Assembly (NCBI GenBank): GCA_025499705.1
Contig: JAFMVE010000025.1
Span: 1 to 64,000 of the forward strand
Reading direction: 5' to 3'
Origin: Carboxylicivirga caseinilyticus
Lineage (GTDB): Bacteria > Bacteroidota > Bacteroidia > Bacteroidales > Marinilabiliaceae
Length of the DNA: 64,000 bases
This document shows positions 45,346-54,593 of the stretch, in pieces. A program made the position numbers and the translations under genes. The notes below the pieces were generated by a model. It made no database searches. It was given only the letters and a program-made list of their open reading frames with translations, and was not told where the DNA came from. The first letter of the stretch is position 1. Each line of letters opens with the position of its first letter.

Positions 45346-46047
45346 ATGGACGAAAATCAAATGTCGGAACACGACAAGGTATTTTTTAACGATGGATTAA
45401 ATCTTGCTAATGATTCATTGAGTAACAATACAGATAAAAAAACAATACTCCATGTGACACGGCAGGCGCAGGATGCTGTTGATGGATTAATAGATGCATT
45501 GGGTAATGAAGCAAAGCGTCAGAATATTCCGGTTGATTGCAAAAAGGGTTGCAGCTGGTGTTGTTATCAACCTATATTTGCTACCTCGCACGAAATGATG
45601 TTTGTTTGGGAATTTATTAAACTGAATTTTAAAGAAGAAGATCAGAAAATGATTCTTCAGCAAGCATTCAACAACTACCAGAAAAGAGGCAGAATGAATG
45701 ATAAAGAATTGCTAGCATCAAAGATGCCTTGTCCTTTATTACTGAATGGAGCTTGCAGTGTTTACCCTGCTCGTCCGATTACCTGCCGTATATATCTATC
45801 AATGTCGGCAGAAAGTTGCAAAACCTTCTACGATGAACCAAACAAAGAAAACAGCTATCCTCAACTCTTTGAATTCCCATTACAAGCCGGCAGAATGCTA
45901 AATGAAGGCATCAACAAAGGACTTCATAACAAAGACATTAAAAACAGAGAGATACTAATAGAAGAAGGTCTTTTACTGGCCCATAACAATGGTGAGCCCG
46001 ACGTAAATAAGATCAATGAGATACCGTTATTTGTAGAACCCGGTTAA
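45346..46047 (+). CDS. YkgJ family cysteine-cluster protein
   Basis: A 233-residue cytoplasmic protein with the YkgJ/CxxCxxCC metal-cluster fold. The ligands are in DCKKGCSWCCYQ (about 65-76) and CPLLLNGACSVYPARPITCR (about 128-147), the usual order of the family. These proteins probably bind zinc or an iron-sulfur cluster; their role is unknown. It starts 15 bases after the transporter gene and precedes another gene by 31 bases, forming a three-gene plus-strand unit. Confidence 0.85.
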   Translation: MDENQMSEHDKVFFNDGLNLANDSLSNNTDKKTILHVTRQAQDAVDGLIDALGNEAKRQNIPVDCKKGCSWCCYQPIFATSHEMMFVWEFIKLNFKEEDQKMILQQAFNNYQKRGRMNDKELLASKMPCPLLLNGACSVYPARPITCRIYLSMSAESCKTFYDEPNKENSYPQLFEFPLQAGRMLNEGINKGLHNKDIKNREILIEEGLLLAHNNGEPDVNKINEIPLFVEPG

Positions 46048-46078
46048 TCCTTTTACCTAAATATTAAACCCTAACCTT

Positions 46079-46813
46079 ATGAAAAATCCTGATAAACATT
46101 TTATTCTTAGAACTTCTGCAATGGTCACGCTTTTAATAACCATTGCTCTGTTTTCTTATTTATTCTACTTTGTCTTAATATTTAATGATACCTGTACAGG
46201 TAAAGTATATGGAGATCACCTTAGCATTGGTGGTAAATATAAAATACACTCACTAAAGTATTATTATCAACACAAAGGAAATACCTACTTTGATAGCAGA
46301 GATGAAGTGATGTTAGATCAATTAAGAGTTGGCGACTCAATAATTGTTAATGCATTGAGTTTTTACCCAAACAAACACCGAATCACAGAGATAAACCGAG
46401 ATTTATCCAAATCTAAACAATACAACCCTGAAGATGGCTTTAATACTGAATATCACATGGATATTAATCGTTTTGAAGATTATTACGGCCCTAATAACCA
46501 AGAATTCACGAGCAAAGACGGAAACAGATTTTATTACTCCGCCATCGAAATCACCCCATCACACGAAAAAGTCGCTGAAATTCTTGATAAAATAAAATTT
46601 AACCAAGGTAGCTTAATTGAAAACTCAATTATTCGTCACAATAAGGATTCATTAATTATTAAGCAGATCTACTTCTATCTCAATGATTTTTCTCTTGACT
46701 CAGAACCCTTAAAAGTCTTAAAGAAAGAATTTTCAAAGGCTTTTCCTGATCAGGTTATTGTTTGCTCGGTTTTAGACAAGTCAAATGCAAAACATGAACG
46801 TTTTTTGAAATAA
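46079..46813 (+). CDS. Membrane-anchored hypothetical protein
   Basis: A 244-residue protein with one N-terminal hydrophobic segment (about 14-36, AMVTLLITIALFSYLFYFVL). A soluble domain of mixed strands and helices follows, with a short region (YYQHKGNTYFDSRDEVMLDQ) and no named motif. It is probably exported or anchored with the domain in the periplasm. It is the last gene of a possible operon with the transporter and YkgJ genes; a terminator follows at once. Function is unknown. Confidence 0.6.
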   Translation: MKNPDKHFILRTSAMVTLLITIALFSYLFYFVLIFNDTCTGKVYGDHLSIGGKYKIHSLKYYYQHKGNTYFDSRDEVMLDQLRVGDSIIVNALSFYPNKHRITEINRDLSKSKQYNPEDGFNTEYHMDINRFEDYYGPNNQEFTSKDGNRFYYSAIEITPSHEKVAEILDKIKFNQGSLIENSIIRHNKDSLIIKQIYFYLNDFSLDSEPLKVLKKEFSKAFPDQVIVCSVLDKSNAKHERFLK

Positions 46814-46821
46814 ATCACAAA

Positions 46822-46853
46822 AAAACGCTGCCTCAACAATAAAGCAGCGTTTT
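46822..46853. terminator. Bidirectional terminator between convergent genes
   Basis: AAAACGCTGC (46822-46831) and GCAGCGTTTT (46844-46853) form a perfect 10-bp stem with a 12-base loop. Its A/T-rich flanks can serve both the plus-strand gene ending at 46813 and the minus-strand peptidase gene ending at 46871. Confidence 0.85.
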
Positions 46854-46870
46854 GTTAATATAATCTTAAA

Positions 46871-49762
46871 TTATTTCTTTAAATCATACCCTAAGTCCTC
46901 TCCCTTTTTAACTGCCGGTATTCCATCCTGCATCCAAACAGGCATTGGTTCACCTTTAAGGTAATGATCAAAGAACTGCATCATTCGGCGACTTAGATCT
47001 TTTGAATTGGCCCTTCGGGTAAGGTTATGATCTTCGTTATTATAAACCAATAACCAGGCCGGCTTATCCAGGCGACGTAAAGCCATAAAATACTCAATCC
47101 CCTGATACCAGGGTACCGCTCCGTCATTATCGTTATGCATCATTAATAAAGGAGTTTCAACCTGAGGTGCAAAAAACACAGGAGAATTCTCAATGTATTT
47201 ATTCATCTTTTCCCAAAGCGTACCACCTATACGGCTTTGTGTGTGTTCATACTGGAACATACGGCTCATACCCGTTCCCCAACGAATGCCACCGTAAGCA
47301 CTGGTCATATTACTAACCGGAGCACCAGCCATACCAGCTTTAAACAGATTAGTTCGTGTAACCAGGTAGGCCACCTGATAACCTCCCCAACTCTGCCCCT
47401 GGATACCCATATGTTCACGATCGATGAAATCAAAGCGATCAGCCATAGCCAAACTTCCACTCACAATTGCTTCGTAAGCACATAGCCCCGGATCGCCATC
47501 ACGATAGTAAATATCAGGAACAAATATGACATAACCATTGGAAGCATAAAACGACCAGTTAACGGTTGACCTGCTTGGAGCCGGACGATAATAACTATGC
47601 ATTCGATCTGATGATCGCTCATAAAAATAAGAGATCATTGGATACTTTTTATTCTTATCCATATTCTCCGGAGTGACTAACAATCCCTGATGGGTTAATC
47701 CATCAGATGCAACCCATTCAACTAACTGAATATCTCCCCAACGGTATTCTTTTTGCTGCGGATTAGTGTTTGAAATCACCTTTTCATTGGTAAAAGATGC
47801 ATCACTCAATCGCAATTCAGGATATTGTTTAAATGTTGATTTACTCCAAACAAATACATCAGCATTTTTTGCCTTAAGAGGATTGTAAATATTAAAATCA
47901 CCCAAAATTACCTTTTCTAATTTCCCTTTGTTCAGCTTGTAATACCCACTTTGCTTATTAACATCATTAAAAGCATTTAACAGTAATTCGTTTTTCAAAT
48001 CAATATAATCCTCCTCAGAATCGAGCTTAATATATCGGAATGCTGTATTGTTTTTACGTCCTTCACCTGAAGTCAGACAAACCGGAGCCTTTTTACCTAA
48101 TAAATCCAGTTGCCATATATCGTAACGATCATAAACCAAAACACTTTTATTATCTGAAGTAAATTCTAAAATTCCATATGTACCTGCATCACTTGGAGTA
48201 TCATGCAATTCATCAACCCAGGAAACAGAAGCACCCTTACTAATAATGGTTTTAGCATTTGTTTCAGTATTGATTGAGTAATAAGCACTATCAACAGGCT
48301 CATAAAAAACCAACCACTTACCTGATTCCGATATAGATGAACGACCATTGACTTCTTTCTGAAGCAACTTCTTTTTACCAGTCAACAAATCAACTTTATA
48401 AATATCGTTCGACCATTTTCCACTCCACGATTGCGCTCTTTGATATGGTGTATCCACAAAACTAAATCCGATGTTCATATTCCCTTTATCCGGCACATTT
48501 ACTGACCGAAATTCTTCTGATTCCAACGCAACAATCTTTCCTTCTTTGATATGGTAAACACATTTATAAGCAGGATCTTTGTCTCTTTTCAAATTCTTTT
48601 TTTGCATTGGCTGTATCTTCTTATCCTGCCAATTCCAAATGTCAACATGTACTTTTTCATCTTCTGTTAAAGTATCCTTTGGCTCTTCTTTTGGTCTCAT
48701 TCCAACACCGAAATACAATTTGCTTCCATCTCTGGAGAAGTTCAAATTACCTTTTGACAATACAGAATACTCAGAAGATAAAGAAGGATGTATGGTATCC
48801 ATTACCATGACCGGCACATCCATCTTATTATTGAAATGATACAATCGATCTACCTTCACTTTTGTTGTATCATCACTAAAAAGAAAAGAACATTGAGCAG
48901 CTTTATAATCCGAAGCTATCTTGCTTATTTTGCCTATCTTATTAAATATGGTGTCTACAATAAAACTCTCTGAGGAGAAGTGCAGCACCTTTGAAACTTC
49001 AGTTGTATCGCCAACACTTTGAACGATGAAAGCACCTGAGCCATCATCGGCTATATCATAAAATGATACTTTTTCGATATATAGACTATCCTTTGTTGAA
49101 GGACGGTAAAAAATTAAAGGCTTACCCTCTGATTTAAACTTTTTCTTCTTATCCTTTTTTTCTTTCTTATCTTCTTTTTTAGGAATCTCAGATTTCTCTT
49201 CTTTCGACTTTTCTATTTCAGTCACTTCGGCTGTTTCTTCTTCCACCTGAGCAGTATCTTTAGGCTCTTCTTTTTTATCAATTTCTTTTTCTAACATATA
49301 AGCCAACCAATCACCACCATCTTTAGGCAAACTCCACGATTTAAGATTGGCCACTCTAGTTGTCACACCAGAACTGATATCTTTGATGAATAAAGAATCC
49401 TTCGGAAATTTATCTTTCTTTGCTTTATCAAGCTTAAGTGTTCGAACTGTATCAGCTTGCGGTTCCACTTTAAAAGCCAGAAAACTGTTGTCATATGCAA
49501 ATTTAGGTGACTTACCACGATGGACCGAGTCTAACTGCTCAGTATCTACATTGTAGAAATACAAATATGAATCACCTTCCTGAGGGGAAATCACATATGA
49601 AACATACTTTCCATCATTTGAAATAACGTGACCTCTGTCGATTGATTTCCAAGAATCATAGACAGTGTAGTTTAATTTCTTCTTCTCCTGTGAAGATAAA
49701 GAGGAAGCTATGAAAAGTGACACTAATGTCACTAAGATTAATTTGTTAAGATTACTGTGCAT
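46871..49762 (-). CDS. S9 family (prolyl oligopeptidase-like) serine peptidase
   Basis: A secreted peptidase of 963 residues that probably cleaves peptides outside the cytoplasm. The signal peptide MHSNLNKLILVTLVSLFIAS fixes the ATG at 49762; a longer reading starts with TTG. A beta-propeller-like N-terminal half (WD40-like strands, YVSYVISPQEGDSYLYFYNV) leads into the alpha/beta-hydrolase. It contains GQSWGGYQ (nucleophile), WYQGIEYF and HNLTRRANSKDL (catalytic His). A Lys/Glu-rich insertion (about 180-215, with KKEDKKEKKDKKKK) is a low-complexity linker. It is convergent with the plus-strand gene before it. Confidence 0.9.
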   Translation of the reverse strand: MHSNLNKLILVTLVSLFIASSLSSQEKKKLNYTVYDSWKSIDRGHVISNDGKYVSYVISPQEGDSYLYFYNVDTEQLDSVHRGKSPKFAYDNSFLAFKVEPQADTVRTLKLDKAKKDKFPKDSLFIKDISSGVTTRVANLKSWSLPKDGGDWLAYMLEKEIDKKEEPKDTAQVEEETAEVTEIEKSKEEKSEIPKKEDKKEKKDKKKKFKSEGKPLIFYRPSTKDSLYIEKVSFYDIADDGSGAFIVQSVGDTTEVSKVLHFSSESFIVDTIFNKIGKISKIASDYKAAQCSFLFSDDTTKVKVDRLYHFNNKMDVPVMVMDTIHPSLSSEYSVLSKGNLNFSRDGSKLYFGVGMRPKEEPKDTLTEDEKVHVDIWNWQDKKIQPMQKKNLKRDKDPAYKCVYHIKEGKIVALESEEFRSVNVPDKGNMNIGFSFVDTPYQRAQSWSGKWSNDIYKVDLLTGKKKLLQKEVNGRSSISESGKWLVFYEPVDSAYYSINTETNAKTIISKGASVSWVDELHDTPSDAGTYGILEFTSDNKSVLVYDRYDIWQLDLLGKKAPVCLTSGEGRKNNTAFRYIKLDSEEDYIDLKNELLLNAFNDVNKQSGYYKLNKGKLEKVILGDFNIYNPLKAKNADVFVWSKSTFKQYPELRLSDASFTNEKVISNTNPQQKEYRWGDIQLVEWVASDGLTHQGLLVTPENMDKNKKYPMISYFYERSSDRMHSYYRPAPSRSTVNWSFYASNGYVIFVPDIYYRDGDPGLCAYEAIVSGSLAMADRFDFIDREHMGIQGQSWGGYQVAYLVTRTNLFKAGMAGAPVSNMTSAYGGIRWGTGMSRMFQYEHTQSRIGGTLWEKMNKYIENSPVFFAPQVETPLLMMHNDNDGAVPWYQGIEYFMALRRLDKPAWLLVYNNEDHNLTRRANSKDLSRRMMQFFDHYLKGEPMPVWMQDGIPAVKKGEDLGYDLKK

Positions 49763-49901
49763 GAGGTTATTTTTGTGCCTCAATATAGCAAATGATATTT
49801 AGAGTTGCCAATTTAAAGTAATTAGGGGTAATTTAACAACACAATCTTTTTCTTAATTAGTAGGATATTTTATTTATGAACCTTCAATTGAATCAAATAC
49901 A

Positions 49902-49933
49902 AAAGCCTGCCTACCCTTTGGTAAACAGGCTTT
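49902..49933. terminator. Terminator-like hairpin
   Basis: AAAGCCTG (49902-49909) pairs with CAGGCTTT (49926-49933), with an inner TACC/GGTA stem around CTTT. It lies in the gap between the GH3 operon and the S9 gene, downstream of the operon's main terminator. Confidence 0.65.
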
Positions 49934-49986
49934 GATAATTAAATCTAAAATCTATCTCACAGTAAAGCCACTGTCTGTTTAAAAAA

Positions 49987-50055
49987 CCGGGAGAACAATA
50001 ACATATGCAAAAATTAGTAATATCAGTTAATCTACTTTTTCCAATGTCCTCCCGG
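49987..50055 (-). terminator. Large-loop terminator of the beta-glucan operon
   Basis: CCGGGAGAACA (49987-49997) pairs at 10 of 11 positions with TGTCCTCCCGG (50045-50055), leaving a 47-base loop. On the minus strand the stem is followed by six T residues. It lies just after the GH3 stop, so it likely ends the operon; the long loop is unusual for a simple terminator. Confidence 0.65.
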
Positions 50056-50061
50056 ATCTAT

Positions 50062-52317
50062 TTATAATTCAAAGGATGATTTTAAGCCATCGGTTGAGTT
50101 GCTTCCAACCATCACATCAAACTCTCCGGGTTCAAATAAAAACTCTCCTGTCCCATTGTAGAACCCAAGTTCCTTCTTTGTCAATGTAAAATTCACTTCT
50201 GCTTTATCGCCAGCTTTAATCATAACCTTGTTAAAACCTTTCAATTCTTTGACCGGGCGAACAATACTTGCCACTTTATCGTGAATATATAATTGAACAA
50301 CTTCTTCACCATCAACGTCCCCAGTGTTTTGAACTGTAACACTCACCTCAACATTCTCTGGTCCTGTTACATTTACCTTTAAATTAGAATAATCAAAAGT
50401 TGAATAGCTCAACCCATAACCAAACGGATATAAAGGCTCATGTGATTGATCCATATAATGAGGCCAGAAAATTGCACTTCCTTCACGGGCCGGACGACCT
50501 GAATTAAATTGATTATAGTATACCGGTATATGTGCTACATTTCTTGGGAAAGTCATAGGTAACTTGCCTGAAGGATTGTAATCGCCAAATAACACCTGCG
50601 CAATAGCTTTTCCACTTTGGGTTCCCAGTTGCCATGCTTCGATAATAGCAGGTAAATTCTCGTCAGCCCAGTTGATTGTTAAAGGACGACCATTCATAAG
50701 CACCAATACTATATTTTGGTTCACTTTGTAAACTTCTTCCAGTAATTCCTGTTGAAGTCCTGGTAAATTTAAGTCTGATCGTGAACGCGCCTCACCGCTG
50801 TGCAATCCATGTTCACCTAATACCATAACGACCACATCAGATTTTTTGGCCAATTTAACAGCCTCTTTTATTCCACTTTTATCAGTTGTATTCACCTCTA
50901 ATTCAATCGGGAAAGCAGTTGGTCCGGTCACGAGCTTCACTCCTTCAGCAAATGATACGTCTGCACCAAACTCCTGCAAACCTTCCAAAACTGATACTGC
51001 AGTATTACTTTCACCTGCCATACGCCAGTTACCCAGCGGACTATCTTTATCATCGGCCAGATCACCAATCAAAGCAATTTTTTTCTGATTTTTTGATAAG
51101 GGTAATAAAGCGTTTTCATTCTTCAATAATACAATCGACTTTTTAGCCATATCCAAAGCTGCAGCCATATGGTCGGGATGATAGATCATTTCCTTTTCAC
51201 GTTCTTCATCACAATATTTGTAAGGATCATCGAAAAGGCCCAGTTCGAATTTTACACGCAGTACACGACTTACCGCATCATCAACGACTGATTCTTTTAC
51301 TTTACCTGAATTGACCAGATTCACCAAATGCTTAACAAAAGAATATGATTCCATATCCATATCCGAACCTGCATTGGCAGCTAACTCAGCCACCTGTTCC
51401 AGATCTTTAGCATAGCCATGAGCAATCATTTCAGCACCGCTACTCCAGTCAGATATAACAAAACCATCAAAGCCCCACTCTCCTTTAAGAATATCGCGAA
51501 GTAGAAAATTACTGGCTGTTGAAGGTATCCCGTTAATGATATTGAACGAATTCATAAATGTTCTGACATTAGCTTCTTCAATGGCAGCTTTAAAAGGTGG
51601 TAACACAACATTATACAGGGTTGCTGTTCCTATATCCACTGTATTGTAATCCCTTCCGCCTTCAACAAAGCCATATGCAGCAAAATGCTTGGCACAAGCA
51701 GCCAAGGTATTAACAGCACTCAAATCGTCGCCTTGAAAACCTCTTACTCTTGCAACTCCAATTTTGCTACCCAGATAGGTATCTTCACCAGCTCCTTCCA
51801 TAACACGTCCCCATCGAGGATCACGTGAAATATCAACCATTGGTGCAAAAGTCCAGTTTAAGCCTTCAGCAGTAGCCTCCACTGCAGCAATTCTTGCAGA
51901 TTTCTCGATGGCCTCCAGATCCCAGCTTGCAGCTTCTGCCAATGGAATAGGCGAAAGCGTTTTATGACCATGTATAACATCAAATCCAAAGATCATGGGT
52001 ATGCCTAATCGTGAGCTATCCACAGCCAACTGTTGCATCTTACGAACTTCGGACACACCTCGAACATTTAACATTGAGCCAACCAAACCACTTTTAATAT
52101 GATCATATTTATTTTTGGCATCACCATCGGCAGGTGCCGGACCGGTTATATCATAAAAACCTGTATACTGGTTCATCTGCCCCACTTTTTCTTCCAATGT
52201 CATTTTGCTTAACAGGTCATTTACCTTTTGATCAATATCATTGGTTGGTTTTTGTGATGGCTGACAAGCTACCAAAATCATCAGAACAAAAACACCGAAT
52301 AATACACTTCTAGTCAT
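50062..52317 (-). CDS. Glycoside hydrolase family 3 beta-glucosidase
   Basis: Predicted to remove glucose from the non-reducing end of beta-glucan oligosaccharides in the periplasm. The 751 residues have a lipobox at Cys18 (MILVAC), so the enzyme is lipid-anchored. The (beta/alpha)8 domain has KHFAAYG (210-216) and the nucleophile Asp290 in GFDGFVISDW. The alpha/beta-sandwich carries GEARSRSDLNLPG, and a fibronectin-III-like C-terminal domain (about 650-750) follows the family plan. It is the last gene of the minus-strand PUL and starts 23 bases after the GH16 gene. Confidence 0.94.
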   Translation of the reverse strand: MTRSVLFGVFVLMILVACQPSQKPTNDIDQKVNDLLSKMTLEEKVGQMNQYTGFYDITGPAPADGDAKNKYDHIKSGLVGSMLNVRGVSEVRKMQQLAVDSSRLGIPMIFGFDVIHGHKTLSPIPLAEAASWDLEAIEKSARIAAVEATAEGLNWTFAPMVDISRDPRWGRVMEGAGEDTYLGSKIGVARVRGFQGDDLSAVNTLAACAKHFAAYGFVEGGRDYNTVDIGTATLYNVVLPPFKAAIEEANVRTFMNSFNIINGIPSTASNFLLRDILKGEWGFDGFVISDWSSGAEMIAHGYAKDLEQVAELAANAGSDMDMESYSFVKHLVNLVNSGKVKESVVDDAVSRVLRVKFELGLFDDPYKYCDEEREKEMIYHPDHMAAALDMAKKSIVLLKNENALLPLSKNQKKIALIGDLADDKDSPLGNWRMAGESNTAVSVLEGLQEFGADVSFAEGVKLVTGPTAFPIELEVNTTDKSGIKEAVKLAKKSDVVVMVLGEHGLHSGEARSRSDLNLPGLQQELLEEVYKVNQNIVLVLMNGRPLTINWADENLPAIIEAWQLGTQSGKAIAQVLFGDYNPSGKLPMTFPRNVAHIPVYYNQFNSGRPAREGSAIFWPHYMDQSHEPLYPFGYGLSYSTFDYSNLKVNVTGPENVEVSVTVQNTGDVDGEEVVQLYIHDKVASIVRPVKELKGFNKVMIKAGDKAEVNFTLTKKELGFYNGTGEFLFEPGEFDVMVGSNSTDGLKSSFEL

Positions 52318-52340
52318 AGTTTTACTATTTTCAATTTATC

Positions 52341-53153
52341 TTATTTCAATTGATATACACGTACATAATCAACTACCATCTGACATGGAAAGATGCTGTC
52401 ATCCACACCATGTTTACCACCCCAGCCACCACCGACTGCCACATTAAGTAAGAGATGGAAGCGCTTATCATAGGGCCACTCTGCATAGGTTTTACCTTCA
52501 TTTTTAAATGTAAACACCTTATTATCATCCAAATAAAAATCAATTTTTTTAGGTGTCCATTCTATTCCATACACATGGAAAACATGCTCTGCATCAGGTT
52601 CATAAACGGCCTGAGATTTTTGTGTTCCAATTCCATGGTTATAAGACTCCGTATGAACTGTAAAATATACTGAATCAGGCTCATATCCCACATGCTCCAT
52701 AATATCTATCTCACCACTTTCGGGCCATCCTCCATACTCCCAGTCTGTAGGTAACATCCAAATGGCTGGCCATATTCCTTTACCTCCAGGTAGTTTAGCC
52801 TTCACTTCAATTTTACCATACAACCAATCTCCCTTTCCTTTAGAGATCAAACGAGCTGACGTATATGGTTTGGAAATACTATCTTCTTTAACTGCAGTAA
52901 TAAATAATTTACCATTTAAAACCTCAGCATTATTGATATCAGAACTTGTATAAGTTTGTAATTCGTTATTTCCCCATCCCCACGCATTACCTTCGATATC
53001 ATAACTCCATTTAGTTGAATCCGGTAAACCGGAATATTCAAATTCATCACTCCATACCAACTGATAATTATCTTTATCACTGCACGAATGCAACAATGCA
53101 GATGAAATAAACAGTACTAATATCGATATTTGAAAAATTGTTTTCCCCTTCAT
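52341..53153 (-). CDS. GH16 endo-beta-glucanase lipoprotein (laminarinase-like)
   Basis: An endo-acting enzyme likely cutting beta-1,3-glucan (laminarin) or mixed-linkage glucan. The 270 residues are a lipoprotein (SALLHSC, Cys24) with one GH16 jelly roll. The catalytic motif GEIDIMEHVG gives nucleophile Glu148, Asp150 and acid/base Glu153; the DIME form with the extra Met fits laminarinase-type GH16. Conserved YGKIEVKAKLPGGKGIWPAI and the ending VVDYVRVYQL match the family. It sits between a second GH16 gene and GH3, with short spacers. Confidence 0.92.
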   Translation of the reverse strand: MKGKTIFQISILVLFISSALLHSCSDKDNYQLVWSDEFEYSGLPDSTKWSYDIEGNAWGWGNNELQTYTSSDINNAEVLNGKLFITAVKEDSISKPYTSARLISKGKGDWLYGKIEVKAKLPGGKGIWPAIWMLPTDWEYGGWPESGEIDIMEHVGYEPDSVYFTVHTESYNHGIGTQKSQAVYEPDAEHVFHVYGIEWTPKKIDFYLDDNKVFTFKNEGKTYAEWPYDKRFHLLLNVAVGGGWGGKHGVDDSIFPCQMVVDYVRVYQLK

Positions 53154-53192
53154 AATTTCAATTGTTATGATGAAATATAAATACTACACATA

Positions 53193-54578
53193 TTATTCTT
53201 GTACATATTGATAGACTCGTACATAATCGACTTCCATGGTAGCTGGAAATATGCTGTCATCAACACCCATAACACCACCATAATTTCCACCAACTGCCAT
53301 ATTCAGCAGGATATAGAATGGATCATCAAAAGGCCAATTCGATTTATTATAATCATTGGGTCTGTTGTAGGTAAGAAATACATTATCGACATCGTCCCTA
53401 TAGAACTTGAGCCACCTTTTAGTCCACAATAAACCATAAACATGAAACTCCTCTTCAGCTGTTTCAAGAGACACATGTCCTGATCCAATAGGATTACCTG
53501 CAGCATGATTATTACTCTCTGTATGGATTGAACATGAAACATGATTTGGATCAAAACTCACATATTCCATGATATCCAATTCACCACATAAAGGCCAACC
53601 AGTTCCATTCTGAATACTTCTACCAAGCATCCAAATAGCAGGCCAAACGCCAGGTCCTTTATCCTCAGGCATTTTCGCACGGATTTCAAATTTACCGTAG
53701 GTAAAATCCTGAGTGCTATTTAAACGAGACGAAGTATAATCGCCAACTTGTTGACCATCTCCAATTAACTTTGCTGTAATAGATAACAATCCATTATCAA
53801 CAGAAGCATTCTCTCCTGAAGTATAATTTTGCCACTCATTGTTTCCCCATCCATGCATTCCTGTCTCATGAACCCATTTGTTTTCATCAACAGTGCTTCC
53901 ATCAAACTCATCAGACCATACTAATTCAAATTGATTAAAGTACTCCGGATCATCTCGTGTAATCGTAAAACTTTGTTCCACTGATTTTGAATAATCACCT
54001 TGCCCGACTTCCAAAACGATGTCATATTTTCCGGCTAAAGGCAAATATGCTTCCACCTCTGAGCTGGCAGAATTTAATTCCTCACCTTCAACAATCCACT
54101 TAACATTATCATAATTCCCTTTTGTAGTATTAACCAGAATAACCTTATTGTCAGAACCTTCTTTAAGATTAACTGTAAAAGACGGACTAAACACATCCTG
54201 GTCAACCACAATAGTTTTTACTATGGTTTTATTATCAGTCAAATCACTTTCACTTCCCCAGACCGTCATCTCCACCTCATATTCACCTTTTTCAGGATAA
54301 AAAACTTCCATGGTTTGACCTTCTGATACTGGAATACGGTTTGTTCTTTCACCATTTCCAAATATCCATCTTATATAAAATTGCTCTCCAACAGTAGTAT
54401 TGGTAAAAATGATTGTATTACCTAATGTAGAGTGATTTGAATATTCAAATTCAGGTTCATAAGATGGTTTACTATCTTCTTTCTCACAGGCTGATAAAAA
54501 AATCAGAAAGAAAAATACAAATCCACTTAATTTTGAAATCCACCTGGAATATTTTGAGTCTGTTCTTGTCATTATCAT
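53193..54578 (-). CDS. GH16 endo-beta-glucanase with N-terminal PKD-like domains
   Basis: A 461-residue lipoprotein (FLSAC, Cys31) for surface breakdown of beta-glucan. Two PKD-like Ig domains (about 42-125 and 133-208) precede a GH16 domain (215-460) with CGELDIMEYV (Glu333, Asp335, Glu338). It differs from the neighbouring GH16 by these extra domains, which may hold the enzyme away from the membrane or bind glycan. FEIRAKMPEDKGPGVWPAIW and the closing MEVDYVRVYQYVQE are family features. Two GH16 enzymes in one locus suggest division of labour on long and short chains. Confidence 0.92.
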   Translation of the reverse strand: MIMTRTDSKYSRWISKLSGFVFFFLIFLSACEKEDSKPSYEPEFEYSNHSTLGNTIIFTNTTVGEQFYIRWIFGNGERTNRIPVSEGQTMEVFYPEKGEYEVEMTVWGSESDLTDNKTIVKTIVVDQDVFSPSFTVNLKEGSDNKVILVNTTKGNYDNVKWIVEGEELNSASSEVEAYLPLAGKYDIVLEVGQGDYSKSVEQSFTITRDDPEYFNQFELVWSDEFDGSTVDENKWVHETGMHGWGNNEWQNYTSGENASVDNGLLSITAKLIGDGQQVGDYTSSRLNSTQDFTYGKFEIRAKMPEDKGPGVWPAIWMLGRSIQNGTGWPLCGELDIMEYVSFDPNHVSCSIHTESNNHAAGNPIGSGHVSLETAEEEFHVYGLLWTKRWLKFYRDDVDNVFLTYNRPNDYNKSNWPFDDPFYILLNMAVGGNYGGVMGVDDSIFPATMEVDYVRVYQYVQE

Positions 54579-54593
54579 TTTTAATAAGCATTA

